A stretch of 32,943 nt of DNA, taken from assembly GCA_050944915.1 (NCBI GenBank), contig JBMNRY010000007.1, positions 1-32,943 on the forward strand. Reading direction: 5' to 3'. Position numbers and translations under genes: made by a program. This stretch comes from JBMNRY01 sp050944915. GTDB taxonomy: Bacteria > Bacillota > Limnochordia > JAAZLZ01. The notes under the pieces are model-generated. The model was not told the DNA's origin, ran no database searches, and saw nothing but the letters and a program-made list of their open reading frames with translations. This document shows positions 8,068-15,412 of this stretch, piece by piece; position 1 is the stretch's first letter, and every line of letters starts with the position of its first letter.

Positions 8068-8988
8068 ATGGCCCAAATCTTGGCCATATCCATCAGCGAG
8101 AAAAAGGGAGAAAAAAAACGGAATATCCCGGAAGCTCAAGTCCTGCCCAACCACGGGTTAGCCGGTGATGCCCATACCGGTACTTGGCATCGTCAAATCA
8201 GCCTTTTAGCTATCGAGAGCATCGCCAAGATGCGGGAGCGGGGCATCGATGTCCACCCGGGAGATTTTGCGGAGAACATCACTACCGAAGGGATAGATCT
8301 CCTAGGGCTACCCCTAGGCAGCCGCCTACGCCTTGGTGATGAGGTCCTGTTGGAAGTAACCCAGCATGGTAAGGAGTGTCACCACGGTTGTGCTATCTAT
8401 CGCCAGGTGGGCGATTGCGTCATGCCCCGGGAAGGTATTTTCGCCCGGGTTCTCCAAGGGGGGACCATCCGACCTGGTGATCCCATCGAAAGGGTCCAAT
8501 TGATCACCGTTGGTATCGTCACCGCGAGCGATAAGGGAGCCCAAGGTCAAAGGAACGATGTGAGCGGAGAGCGGATCCGAGAGCTAGTAGCTAACATCGA
8601 TGGTCAAGTTCTCCAGCGGGAAATCGTCCCCGATGAGCAGGAGCTCCTTTCGGCTAAGCTCCAGGAGATGGCCGAAAGCCGATGTTTCGATCTCATTTTT
8701 ACCACGGGAGGCACCGGTTTCGGACCCCGGGATGTGACTCCGGAGGCCACCAAGGCTGTCATCGAGCGGGAAGTCCCCGGGATCCCAGAAGAGATGCGGC
8801 GGGTCGGCCGGGCCAACACCCCGCGGGCTATGCTTTCCCGGGCCGTCGCGGGAATTCGGGGCCAAACCTTGATCATTAACCTACCCGGCAGTCCCAAGGG
8901 AGTCGAGGAATCCCTGGGGGCCATCCTCGGTGAACTGCCCCACGCCATAGAGATCCTCCGGGGTCAAGGGGGAGAATGTGCCCGTTAA
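8068..8988 (+). CDS. MOSC-domain / MogA-MoaB fusion protein
   Basis: The 306-residue protein fuses two domains. Residues 1-145 are a small MOSC domain, with the conserved cysteine in HGKECHHGCAIYRQVGDCVMPREGIF; MOSC proteins handle molybdenum cofactor sulfur chemistry or cofactor transfer. Residues 146-306 are a MogA/MoaB-type domain with TASDKGAQGQRNDVSG, the FTTGGTGFGPRDVTPEAT motif and NLPGSPKGVEE; MogA adenylylates molybdopterin before metal insertion. The fusion is known in Firmicutes and places two late steps on one chain. The gene lies three bases after moaA and therefore under the same riboswitch. An intrinsic terminator follows directly, closing a two-gene moa transcript. Confidence 0.9.
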   Translation: MAQILAISISEKKGEKKRNIPEAQVLPNHGLAGDAHTGTWHRQISLLAIESIAKMRERGIDVHPGDFAENITTEGIDLLGLPLGSRLRLGDEVLLEVTQHGKECHHGCAIYRQVGDCVMPREGIFARVLQGGTIRPGDPIERVQLITVGIVTASDKGAQGQRNDVSGERIRELVANIDGQVLQREIVPDEQELLSAKLQEMAESRCFDLIFTTGGTGFGPRDVTPEATKAVIEREVPGIPEEMRRVGRANTPRAMLSRAVAGIRGQTLIINLPGSPKGVEESLGAILGELPHAIEILRGQGGECAR

Positions 8989-9018
8989 CCATCAGCTTTG
9001 CTGGTGGTTTTTTCTTTT
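8987..9018 (+). terminator. intrinsic terminator of the moaA transcript
   Basis: AACCATCAGC (8987-8996) and GCTGGTGGTT (9000-9009) pair over ten positions with one G-U, with a three-base loop. The stem runs into a T-rich tract (TTTTTTCTTTTT). It begins at the stop codon of the MOSC-MogA gene. Confidence 0.88.
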
Positions 9019-9053
9019 TAGGGGAGGAACCTTCTGCCCATTGGTGAATATTG

Positions 9054-9070
9054 GATCAAAACCTTTGATC
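9054..9070. promoter_or_regulatory. GATCAAA palindrome, candidate operator
   Basis: GATCAAA-acc-TTTGATC is a perfect 17-bp inverted repeat ending 25 bases upstream of the dehydrogenase start. Its size and position fit a dimeric repressor or activator site, but no cognate regulator is adjacent and I cannot assign a family. Confidence 0.4.
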
Positions 9071-9095
9071 ATCGATTCTAATAGGGGGTCGGAAA

Positions 9096-10148
9096 GTGGA
9101 ACTAATCCGTGTCGACAGCCAGCGGTTAATCGATTTTTGTCGGGAAGGTCTAGAACGGGCGGGCATCCGTCCTGAGGACGCCCAGGCCGCGGCGGAAATC
9201 CTTGTGGAATGTGATATGCGGGGGGTAGCTTCCCATGGTGTCGTCGCCTTACCCCATTACATCACCCAGATGCAAAAGGGTGGCATCGATACCCAAGCGG
9301 AACCCAAGATCCTCCGGGAAGGTCCCGCCTATGCCGTCATTGATGCAGGAGCGGGGATGGGTCAGGTAAGTGCCTATAAAGGAACCCGGTTAGCCATCGA
9401 AAAGGCCAAGGCGACCGGCCTTGGGATGGTGACCATCAGGAACAGCAACCATTTCGGCGCTGGAGCGTCCTATGTTTTAATGTGTGCCCGAGAAGGCATG
9501 ATCGGTGAAGCCGTCAGCAATGCCCCGGCCATGATGAGCATCACCGGGGGCAAAGGGCGCAGCATCGGTAACAACCCCTTGGCCATGGCTGCTCCCGCCG
9601 GTAAACATCCTCCGGTAGTCCTCGATATGGCTATGAGCGTCGTCGCCGCCGGGAAGATTGTGAATTATGCCTCGGCCGGCCAATCGATCCCTGAAGGTTG
9701 GTTGTTAGACCGAGAGGGCAATCCGACCACCGATCCTAATAATTATATCCCCGGTGGGTCCCTCATCCCCTTTGGCGGCTACAAAGGCTACGGGTTGGCC
9801 TTTTTCGTAGAAGTGTTAGCCGGCGTCCTCTCCGGTGCCGGGATCACCAAGGAACTGGTTAGCTGGCGCCTCCAACCCGATACACCGACGAAGACAGGAC
9901 ATACCATCAGGGCGGTTAATATCGAGGCTTTGATGGAACGGGAAGAATTCCTAGCTCGGATCGATCGTCTAATCGATGAAATGCATAACACCCCAACGGC
10001 TCCCGGTGTGGACCGGATCTACGTCCCTGGGGAGATCGAGCATCTCGCCCTGGAAGAGGCCAAGAAAATAGGTGTCGGCTTATCCCCAACAGCCTTTAAC
10101 GGCCTAGCCGAGATGGCCGAGAGGTTGAACATGGACTTTCCCTTTTAA
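9096..10148 (+). CDS. malate/L-lactate dehydrogenase-family (Ldh_2) oxidoreductase
   Basis: This 350-residue NAD(P)-dependent enzyme belongs to the Ldh_2 family (malate, sulfolactate, ureidoglycolate or 2,3-diketogulonate reductases), which is unrelated to classical LDH. Typical blocks are CDMRGVASHGVVALPHYI near residue 42, with the conserved Ser-His, then RNSNHFGAGASYVLMC near 112, GNNPLAMAAP near 156 and FGGYKGYGLAFFVEVLAG near 227. It interconverts a 2-hydroxyacid and a 2-oxoacid, and the physiological substrate cannot be named. Translation starts at the GTG at 9096 behind AGGGGG. It sits between two terminators, so it is monocistronic, with a candidate palindromic operator upstream. Confidence 0.88.
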   Translation: MELIRVDSQRLIDFCREGLERAGIRPEDAQAAAEILVECDMRGVASHGVVALPHYITQMQKGGIDTQAEPKILREGPAYAVIDAGAGMGQVSAYKGTRLAIEKAKATGLGMVTIRNSNHFGAGASYVLMCAREGMIGEAVSNAPAMMSITGGKGRSIGNNPLAMAAPAGKHPPVVLDMAMSVVAAGKIVNYASAGQSIPEGWLLDREGNPTTDPNNYIPGGSLIPFGGYKGYGLAFFVEVLAGVLSGAGITKELVSWRLQPDTPTKTGHTIRAVNIEALMEREEFLARIDRLIDEMHNTPTAPGVDRIYVPGEIEHLALEEAKKIGVGLSPTAFNGLAEMAERLNMDFPF

Positions 10149-10175
10149 TTTATAGATTCCTTGTAGCTATTACCC

Positions 10176-10211
10176 ATGGAAAGACCCTTGGTCGACCAAG
10201 GGTCTTTCCAT
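10176..10211. terminator. 36-bp perfect palindrome, probable terminator
   Basis: The 18-base left half from 10176 is exactly mirrored by the right half ending at 10211, centred on GTCGAC. As RNA it forms a stem of about 16 bp with a TCGA loop, followed by an interrupted T-rich stretch. It lies 27 bases after the dehydrogenase stop. The perfect symmetry would work for either strand. Confidence 0.75.
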
Positions 10212-10318
10212 ATTCTTAATTCTTTATTTCGATAATTGAATTCCCGCGAAAACGAATCCCAGTGCCCCTTAGCTCTCCACCTTAGTTGTTATTTGGGATT
10301 TGTCAGAATTGATAGTCA

Positions 10319-10347
10319 TTGACTAACGGTCTGACCAGTGGGATAAT
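10319..10347 (+). promoter_or_regulatory. sigma-A-type promoter of the HTH-SARP gene pair
   Basis: TTGACT (10319-10324), a 17-base spacer and GATAAT (10342-10347) form a near-consensus housekeeping promoter. The spacer holds the small palindrome GGTCTGACC (10328-10336), a possible repressor site. The first start codon is about 40 bases downstream at 10388. Confidence 0.72.
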
Positions 10348-10387
10348 AGTGCTACAAGAAGGAACACCCGGGAAAGAGGGTGGTTTC

Positions 10388-10582
10388 ATGGAGAAGAGGG
10401 GTTTCTCTCCAGGAGAAGTGGCGCAAATCCTAGGTGTAAGCCGAACGACTATTTATCGAGAAATGAAGAAGGGTCGGCTAACCAGCGTGAAGGTGGCCAA
10501 TCGGCGGATTATCACCCAGCACGATCTAGAAAACTATTTAGGTCGGGAACGTACGCTGGCCCTTTTTAGAAACCAGGAGTAA
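10388..10582 (+). CDS. excisionase/MerR-type helix-turn-helix protein
   Basis: This is a 64-residue protein made almost entirely of a HTH_17 (excisionase-family) DNA-binding domain: FSPGEVAQILGVSRTTIYREMKKGRL followed by a short wing VKVANRRIITQHDLENYL. I choose the ATG at 10388, after GAGGGTGG, over an in-frame upstream start at 10319 that would overlap the promoter. Such small proteins act as transcription factors or recombination directionality factors. There is no integrase or other mobile-element gene here, so a regulatory role is more likely. It precedes the SARP-type regulator by 42 bases on the same strand and probably shares its transcript. Confidence 0.8.
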   Translation: MEKRGFSPGEVAQILGVSRTTIYREMKKGRLTSVKVANRRIITQHDLENYLGRERTLALFRNQE

Positions 10583-10624
10583 GCAGGGAAGAGTGTAATT
10601 CTACACTAGAAAGGGGGGAATTAC

Positions 10625-11827
10625 TTGCGACAACAGGAACCGCACATCGAAATCTTTACCCTAGGCAAGTTCGTCGTTCGCCAGGGGGATCAAGTCCTCA
10701 CCGAAGAAAGCCAGGCCCAAAAGGTATGGACCCTGTTTCAGTACCTGCTAACCCAAAAGGGCCATCAAGTCTCCGTCGACACTTTAGTTGAAGTCCTATG
10801 GCCGGAGCAAGAATTCGATGATCCGAGAACAGTCCTGAAATCCCTTGTTTATCGTTTGCGCAATACCCTGGGTCAGGATGGTCATCCTCAACACCAGTAC
10901 ATAATCAGCGCCCGGGGTTCCTATGGTTTTAATACCCAATCGAGTTATTGGTTAGATAGCGAAGAGCTAGAGTCCCTCTGTCTGCAAGCGGAAGAACTGG
11001 CCCAGGAGGATCCCGATGCTGCCACAGAGTTGAATATAAAAGCGTTGGAGCTTTATCAAGGGGATTATCTACCAGGGAATCAATACACCCCGCGGACTTT
11101 GATGACCCGCCAGCGCTACAAACGCTTCTATTTAACCAAAACCTTAGAGTTGATTCAACTTCTCAAAGAGAAGGGTCAGTGGGATGAAATCCGCCAGGTT
11201 TGTGAACGTTTCTTTGCCATCGAACCATTGGAGGAAGATGTTCATCTCCATTTCATGGAGTCCTTACTGGCCGAAGGACAGGTGAATAAAGCTCGGGCCC
11301 ATTACCAATACGTTTCTTATCTTTTCTTCCAACAACATGGTACCAGTCCCTCGCCAGCCATGCGGGAGTTGTATAGGAAAATAAGTGCCAGTAGCGGCAA
11401 TTTGATCATGGATATTAAGGATATTCAAGATAGTATTCGTACCCGGAATGATGCCGATGGGGCCCTATTTTGTGATCAGGAATCTTTCCGTCTGTTTTAT
11501 GAAATGGAAGAGCGTCGCCTCGGGCGCAACGGTCAAGCAGTCGTTCTTAGTTCCCTAACCATTCTCGGCAAGGGCCAAGTCCTTCCCCAGCGGGAATTAG
11601 ATCTGATTATGACCCAGCTCGGCGTGATTTTGAAAGAAGCCCTCCGTCGGGGTGATATCATTTGTCGGTGGAATGATGCCCAATACTTAGTGCTCCTCAA
11701 CAGCCTCAATTTCGAGCAGGCCCAAAGGGTCTTGGCTCGGGTGAAGGATACTTTCCAAAAGAAATATGGTTACGACCATATTACCCTCCGCTGCCAATCC
11801 CGTCCCCTCCAACCCCTGGGGGCATAA
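10625..11827 (+). CDS. SARP/BTAD-family transcriptional regulator with degenerate GGDEF-like C-terminus
   Basis: The 400-residue protein has an OmpR-type winged helix (residues 5-103, with VDTLVEVLWPEQEFDDPRTVLKSL), then a bacterial transcriptional activator domain of helical repeats (about 108-255). The C-terminal region at about 275-390 has the spacing of a GGDEF domain. It keeps an I-site-like RRGD (341-344), followed after five residues by NDAQY (350-354) where GGDEF should be. Catalysis is therefore not expected, while cyclic-di-GMP binding is possible but unproven. SARP proteins activate promoters through direct repeats at 11-bp spacing, and such repeats head the curli-like operon at 17458-17497. 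Translation starts at a TTG behind AAAGGGGGG. Confidence 0.85.
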   Translation: MRQQEPHIEIFTLGKFVVRQGDQVLTEESQAQKVWTLFQYLLTQKGHQVSVDTLVEVLWPEQEFDDPRTVLKSLVYRLRNTLGQDGHPQHQYIISARGSYGFNTQSSYWLDSEELESLCLQAEELAQEDPDAATELNIKALELYQGDYLPGNQYTPRTLMTRQRYKRFYLTKTLELIQLLKEKGQWDEIRQVCERFFAIEPLEEDVHLHFMESLLAEGQVNKARAHYQYVSYLFFQQHGTSPSPAMRELYRKISASSGNLIMDIKDIQDSIRTRNDADGALFCDQESFRLFYEMEERRLGRNGQAVVLSSLTILGKGQVLPQRELDLIMTQLGVILKEALRRGDIICRWNDAQYLVLLNSLNFEQAQRVLARVKDTFQKKYGYDHITLRCQSRPLQPLGA

Positions 11828-11844
11828 ATCTACCTGGTACAGGA

Positions 11845-11881
11845 ATGCGACTAGCCTTCTTTCCTAGAAGACTAGCCGCAT
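11845..11881. terminator. stem-loop between convergent regulator and csgG genes
   Basis: ATGCG-CTAG-CTTCT (left arm) faces AGAAGACTAGCCGCAT (right arm) with two mismatches. CCTGGT and ACCAGG flank it and could lengthen the stem. It lies in the 124-bp gap between the end of the SARP gene and the end of csgG, and may terminate either transcript. There is no clean T-run. Confidence 0.5.
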
Positions 11882-11951
11882 CACACCAGGAGATCTTTAT
11901 GGTGCCTAGGGGGACCAGATAGACAAGCCAAGGTAGACTGCATCAGAAAAT

Positions 11952-12749
11952 CTAAGAAGTTAAAACGCCACTTTGTATCAGCTTGAACACCGCTTCTTCC
12001 AGTAAGGTACGGACGACGAGATTGATCACCTGTTGCTTACCCTGTCCCGTTTCAAATTCCACGATATTCTTACCTAAGAAGGAGAAGACTTCTAATCCGA
12101 CCCTCTCGCCGAGGATTTCCCCTTTGAGGCTGTCGGCCCAAACGACTTCACCGGTGGTGGTGTCGGTAACCCGTAAATCGATGGCACAGGAGGCCCTTGC
12201 GTATTCCTGGGAACCGCCCTTACCGGCGATCCGTAGTCCCAAACCTCCGCTGTACATATCGACTTGGTATTCGGTGATAGCTCCGGTGATAACATAGTCG
12301 GCACCGGTCATAGCTCCAATTACCGGCCCCTGGCCTTCCACGACCCTACTGCTGGTGACCAGGTTTTGTTCATTCATGAAATCGCCGAAGCGGGCTCGGT
12401 CAAGAACCACAAACTGCCTGGATCTATGTAAGGCAGTGATCAGCATTTCCGTAGCCCCTTGGGTGACCACCGTCGAAGATACTCCCATTCGGTCCCCTTT
12501 AAACTGTCCTGTATTGTCGGCCACATGATAAACCGCTATCGGTATTTTCCTTTCGGTCTCCGGCAATGCCGCCAACAGCTGGGTAGCTGTCGTTACGTTT
12601 GCTTCCGATAACATGATTGATTCAGGAGCTTCCAATACCTCTTGCATCTGTTCTTCAATATTTATAGGTACATCCTGGACCGGCTCCGCCCCAGGCATCC
12701 CGCCGGCTAATAGACCCAGCATTAGGCAACCAATTAAAACCAGTTCCAT
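11952..12749 (-). CDS. csgG: CsgG-like curli secretion channel protein
   Basis: CsgG forms the nonameric outer-membrane channel that exports curli subunits. This 265-residue homologue shows the family's core: AVYHVADNTGQFKG (about 72-85), STVVTQGATEMLITAL (92-107), FVVLDRARF (113-121), GADYVITGAITEY (149-161), CAIDLRVTDTTTGEVVWA (188-205) and the C-terminal helix region. The ATG ending at 12749 has AAGGAG 8 bases upstream; a GTG three codons earlier is too close to it. The hydrophobic leader has no positive residues. A lipobox-like LIGC ends at Cys8, unusually early, so lipidation as in E. coli is uncertain. It is the last gene of the operon, 58 bases after csgF. Confidence 0.9.
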   Translation of the reverse strand: MELVLIGCLMLGLLAGGMPGAEPVQDVPINIEEQMQEVLEAPESIMLSEANVTTATQLLAALPETERKIPIAVYHVADNTGQFKGDRMGVSSTVVTQGATEMLITALHRSRQFVVLDRARFGDFMNEQNLVTSSRVVEGQGPVIGAMTGADYVITGAITEYQVDMYSGGLGLRIAGKGGSQEYARASCAIDLRVTDTTTGEVVWADSLKGEILGERVGLEVFSFLGKNIVEFETGQGKQQVINLVVRTLLEEAVFKLIQSGVLTS

Positions 12750-12806
12750 GGGGATCACTCCTTGTGAGGTTGTCGTGTATGGTATGAGTTAGGTCTGTCT
12801 ACGGGA

Positions 12807-13259
12807 TCAAACACCAGGACCTTCAACCTCCTTTTCGGGTGGATCCGGTGGTGTTCCCGGTTGGAAGGGCGTTACAATCCATGTTCCATTATCCCAGTAC
12901 CAGACGGTGATGGATTCAGTTGCCGCGTCGTATTCCCAATAGAGCCAACTATCACCGAGAGGAAGGTAGCCAAAAAAATCTTCCTCGGTGGGTTCCAGTT
13001 CCAAAAGATTCCGAATGGCATAACTCATCTGCATTCGCTCTAGACTCTCTTGGAATCTCTCCATGGCTGTCTTTTCGCTATCATCCAATTCCGCAAGTTC
13101 TTGTTGGCGATTAGCTATGTTTAGAGCCACCTGCCGAGCGTTAGGATTATTAAAGGTACTGAAGGACCAACTCATGACGGCGTCGGCCCAGACCGTTGCA
13201 CTACCTAAGACGAGGCTAAGAAGGAGGACCGTACTAACAAGAGTCAATTTCTTTCTCAT
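12807..13259 (-). CDS. csgF: CsgF-like curli assembly protein
   Basis: CsgF docks in the CsgG channel and links it to the nucleator outside the cell. This 150-residue protein has a clear signal peptide ending at VWA (residue 25). The mature start DAVMSWSFSTFNNPN resembles the FxFRNPNF start of CsgF that inserts into the channel. A helical region (about 60-88, ending in AIRNLLELEP) and a strand-rich end (DSWLYWEYDAATESITVWYWDNG, 103-125) follow the CsgF order. A proline- and glutamate-rich tail, PGTPPDPPEKEVEGPGV, is extra. Similarity is by pattern only and weaker than for CsgG. It lies between the beta-barrel gene (15 bases) and csgG. Confidence 0.75.
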   Translation of the reverse strand: MRKKLTLVSTVLLLSLVLGSATVWADAVMSWSFSTFNNPNARQVALNIANRQQELAELDDSEKTAMERFQESLERMQMSYAIRNLLELEPTEEDFFGYLPLGDSWLYWEYDAATESITVWYWDNGTWIVTPFQPGTPPDPPEKEVEGPGV

Positions 13260-13274
13260 TGAGGTTTACCTCCC

Positions 13275-13796
13275 TTAGAAGGATAACTGGAATCCAGCGG
13301 CAATACAGAGATTTTCTTCGTCGAAACTAATTTCGTTGTTGATGTATTTCAACTCCAGAAAGATGTGTTCGGTAAGCTCCAAACCACCGAAGAATTGGAA
13401 GCGATATTCTTCCTGAAGACCGATTGCTCCACCCAGGTAGAGGGGCCGCTCTAGGCTCGGCACAGGCAGGAATTTCATCCCAATGAAGCCGGCCACATCC
13501 TTTTCTTCTTTGAGATAAATGGCTTCCACCATAAGCCTCACTCGACCGTCTTGTTGGAGATTAGATTCTACCCGTGCGCCAAGGCTAAACTCTCCATCTT
13601 GCCCGTAGCTGGTCGCCAGGATGCCAGCCTTAGTATCGGGCTGTTGCTGTTGTTCTTCAAGGAGGCGCTGGGAGGCTAGAAACAAAGCTTCCCTTTCTTG
13701 GGTCGCTGCACTGGCATAAACAGGGAAGATCGGTAAAACAAGGGTGAGCATCAGTAGGATGCCAATGATTACCCTTTTCCTTAGGTTGAACTTCAT
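13275..13796 (-). CDS. predicted small outer-membrane beta-barrel protein of the curli-like operon
   Basis: I do not recognise the family. The 173-residue protein has a signal peptide (residues 1-29, ending VYASA) and then a short Gln-rich helix (33-53). Seven or eight amphipathic strands follow, such as GEFSLGARVESNL, RVRLMVEAIYL, DVAGFIGMKFL, LYLGGAIGLQ, YRFQFFGGLEL, IFLELKYI and LCIAAGFQLSF. It ends in Phe, as do substrates of the BAM machinery in diderm bacteria. Location in the outer membrane, with a role in curli secretion or anchoring, is inferred from shape and from its place directly before csgF. The start at 13796 follows AAAAGGAG; a longer reading to 13844 lacks support. Confidence 0.7.
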   Translation of the reverse strand: MKFNLRKRVIIGILLMLTLVLPIFPVYASAATQEREALFLASQRLLEEQQQQPDTKAGILATSYGQDGEFSLGARVESNLQQDGRVRLMVEAIYLKEEKDVAGFIGMKFLPVPSLERPLYLGGAIGLQEEYRFQFFGGLELTEHIFLELKYINNEISFDEENLCIAAGFQLSF

Positions 13797-13876
13797 AATC
13801 CATTCTCCTTTTCCGTAATAGGTGATGTGGGCTCCTGTAAACAAGGATTACGTTGCACATTGATAGAGCTTTGTGT

Positions 13877-14668
13877 CTACAACCTAGTTTGAGTAATCAC
13901 AGTTCGATTTCCTTGGCCAAATTGTGTGACTATTGCGCTATTATTATTTCCCCGTTGAAAAACGGAAGCGAAGTTTTCGACTCCCTTTTGAAAAATGGAG
14001 GCGAAGTGATGAGTACCCACAGATATGATCGTCGCCCAGTTTTGGGTGCCATCTTGAAAGACTTCTGCCGAATTGTAAGCACCAATCTGGTGACTGTCGG
14101 CCATGTTTTCATTTCCTTCTTGAGTGACTGAGAGCGTGTTGTCGCCCAGTTCTTTTGCCAACTGGACTTGGGTTGTCGAGACTTCGTTTTCGGTACCGTT
14201 CTGAGAAACGGTCACATCATTTAGACCGTGCATTTGTACAACTATGGCCTGGTTATCCATCCCTTCCTGGGAAATGGATGCCATGTTAAAATAGGCTGCA
14301 CCGTAGGGATTGAGGGGGAAGGACCAGTGGTACCAAGCTCCAAATTGGGTAACATCTACTTCGTTGCCTGATCCAGATTGGTAGGCGATAGTCATACTTT
14401 CGCAACCAAGTTGAGAAACCGAACTTTGGTTTTCATCCCCGTATTGGATGATAGTGGCTTCATGGTCGAGGCCCTTTTGTACAATGTCGGCTTGGTTGCT
14501 GTTGCCCACCTGCTGTATTAGAGTCTCGTTCCACCAGAGTCGTTGTACAATACCAGCGGTGTTGTTGTTACCGTCTTGGAAAATATCCCCCGTACTCTCG
14601 GCCAGGGTCGGACTAGACAGGAACAGTATTGTCGCAACGATAACGCCTAACCATCGTAGGTTTCGCAT
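13877..14668 (-). CDS. curlin-repeat protein 3 (263 residues)
   Basis: A secreted amyloid-type protein. The signal peptide is MRNLRWLGVIVATILFLSSPTLA, and the mature chain is built of strand-turn units of the form V-x-Q-x-G-x-x-N-x-A. Examples are IVQKGLDHEATIIQYGDENQ, VSQNGTENEV and IFQKGVENFASVFQRGNNN. One unit is expanded by an aromatic insert, FGAWYHWSFPLNPYGAAYF (about residues 108-126). Curlin repeats stack into cross-beta fibres outside the cell. A Cys is present in QLGCESM. Which of the three curlin-repeat proteins is the major subunit or nucleator cannot be told from sequence. It is transcribed between curlin-repeat protein 2 and the beta-barrel gene. Confidence 0.85.
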   Translation of the reverse strand: MRNLRWLGVIVATILFLSSPTLAESTGDIFQDGNNNTAGIVQRLWWNETLIQQVGNSNQADIVQKGLDHEATIIQYGDENQSSVSQLGCESMTIAYQSGSGNEVDVTQFGAWYHWSFPLNPYGAAYFNMASISQEGMDNQAIVVQMHGLNDVTVSQNGTENEVSTTQVQLAKELGDNTLSVTQEGNENMADSHQIGAYNSAEVFQDGTQNWATIISVGTHHFASIFQKGVENFASVFQRGNNNSAIVTQFGQGNRTVITQTRL

Positions 14669-14736
14669 TGTTTTTTCCTCTTCTCATGACTAATTTCCCA
14701 TGGACCCTTTAACTCCGTTCTTTCGCCTAGGGCAAA

Positions 14737-15264
14737 TTAAAACCAGGGCATTTGAATTACTACCAAATCTTGGCCATTTCCTACTAGATGGGGATTATCT
14801 TCGAGTCCATCTCCCAGTTGAAAGTGCACGATAGTACTACGATCACCCTCTATTGTAGCGTTTGAACGGTTATTTCTGCCCAACTGGAATTGTTCAATAG
14901 CACTGTTACTGCCGCTAATTGTCGCGAAGGCTTTGTTATCATAACCAATCTGGAGTTGGATTATGGTATTACCCATTCCAGACTCGATTAAGGCCTCTGC
15001 TTCGTTGTCATCACCATACTGTGTTTGTATGGTTGTGTTGTTTTTCTCGCCCAAAATCTGGGCCGTTGCATTATTATAGTCCCCCTGTTGGTCGATGTAG
15101 GAAAAATGGTTAGAGCCAAATTGTTCGAAATAGGCTTTGTTGTGGTCACCGTCTTGATATAGGTAGATTTCATTACTGCGTTCTTTCGCCAAGGAAATTC
15201 CGAACGAGCTGGAGAGTAGAATAACCATAGTTAGTATTCCTACTATGCACTTGAACATCTTCAT
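14737..15264 (-). CDS. curlin-repeat protein 2 (175 residues)
   Basis: A small secreted protein with a signal peptide ending near SLA (residue 26) and about ten curlin-like half-repeats, for example LYQDGDHNKAYFEQFGSNHF, IDQQGDYNNATAQI and LQIGYDNKAFATI. In the middle, Gln-x-Gly units alternate with ATI-type units that have lost the Gln-Gly turn, and the end (VIQMPWF) is not repetitive. This departure from pure repeats makes it a candidate nucleator or cap, by loose analogy with CsgB. The ATG ending at 15264 has AGGGGTGG upstream; a GTG three codons earlier lies inside that site. A strong stem-loop separates it from the long curlin gene upstream. Confidence 0.8.
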   Translation of the reverse strand: MKMFKCIVGILTMVILLSSSFGISLAKERSNEIYLYQDGDHNKAYFEQFGSNHFSYIDQQGDYNNATAQILGEKNNTTIQTQYGDDNEAEALIESGMGNTIIQLQIGYDNKAFATISGSNSAIEQFQLGRNNRSNATIEGDRSTIVHFQLGDGLEDNPHLVGNGQDLVVIQMPWF

Positions 15265-15313
15265 TTCTACCACCCCTAAAATCTATTAGTGCGGAACAGT
15301 CATTACGGGGTGC

Positions 15314-15369
15314 AGGTCAGCCCTGGCACCATAGGCTTCATTACGCCTTTGAATAGGCAGGGCTGACCT
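15314..15369 (-). other. 12-bp perfect stem-loop between curlin genes
   Basis: AGGTCAGCCCTG (15314-15325) and CAGGGCTGACCT (15358-15369) are perfectly complementary. An inner AGGC/GCCT hairpin lies in the 32-base loop. A second small hairpin, CTCTTG-ttg-CAAGAG, lies at 15389-15403 next to the stop of the long curlin gene. On the transcribed strand no T-run follows, so processing or 3'-end protection that favours the upstream mRNA is more likely than full termination. Confidence 0.65.
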
Positions 15370-15412
15370 TTCCATGGTCTAAAGGTTTCTCTTGTTGCAA
15401 GAGATGTTTAGT

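Noticed and set aside
10388..10582. Excisionase-type HTH gene as evidence of a prophage or integrative element
   Set aside because: No integrase, attachment-site repeats or phage genes are present; the gene is linked to a regulator under a normal promoter.
13853..14131. Plus-strand ORF overlapping curlin-repeat protein 3
   Set aside because: It is antisense to a curlin-repeat gene and has no independent support.
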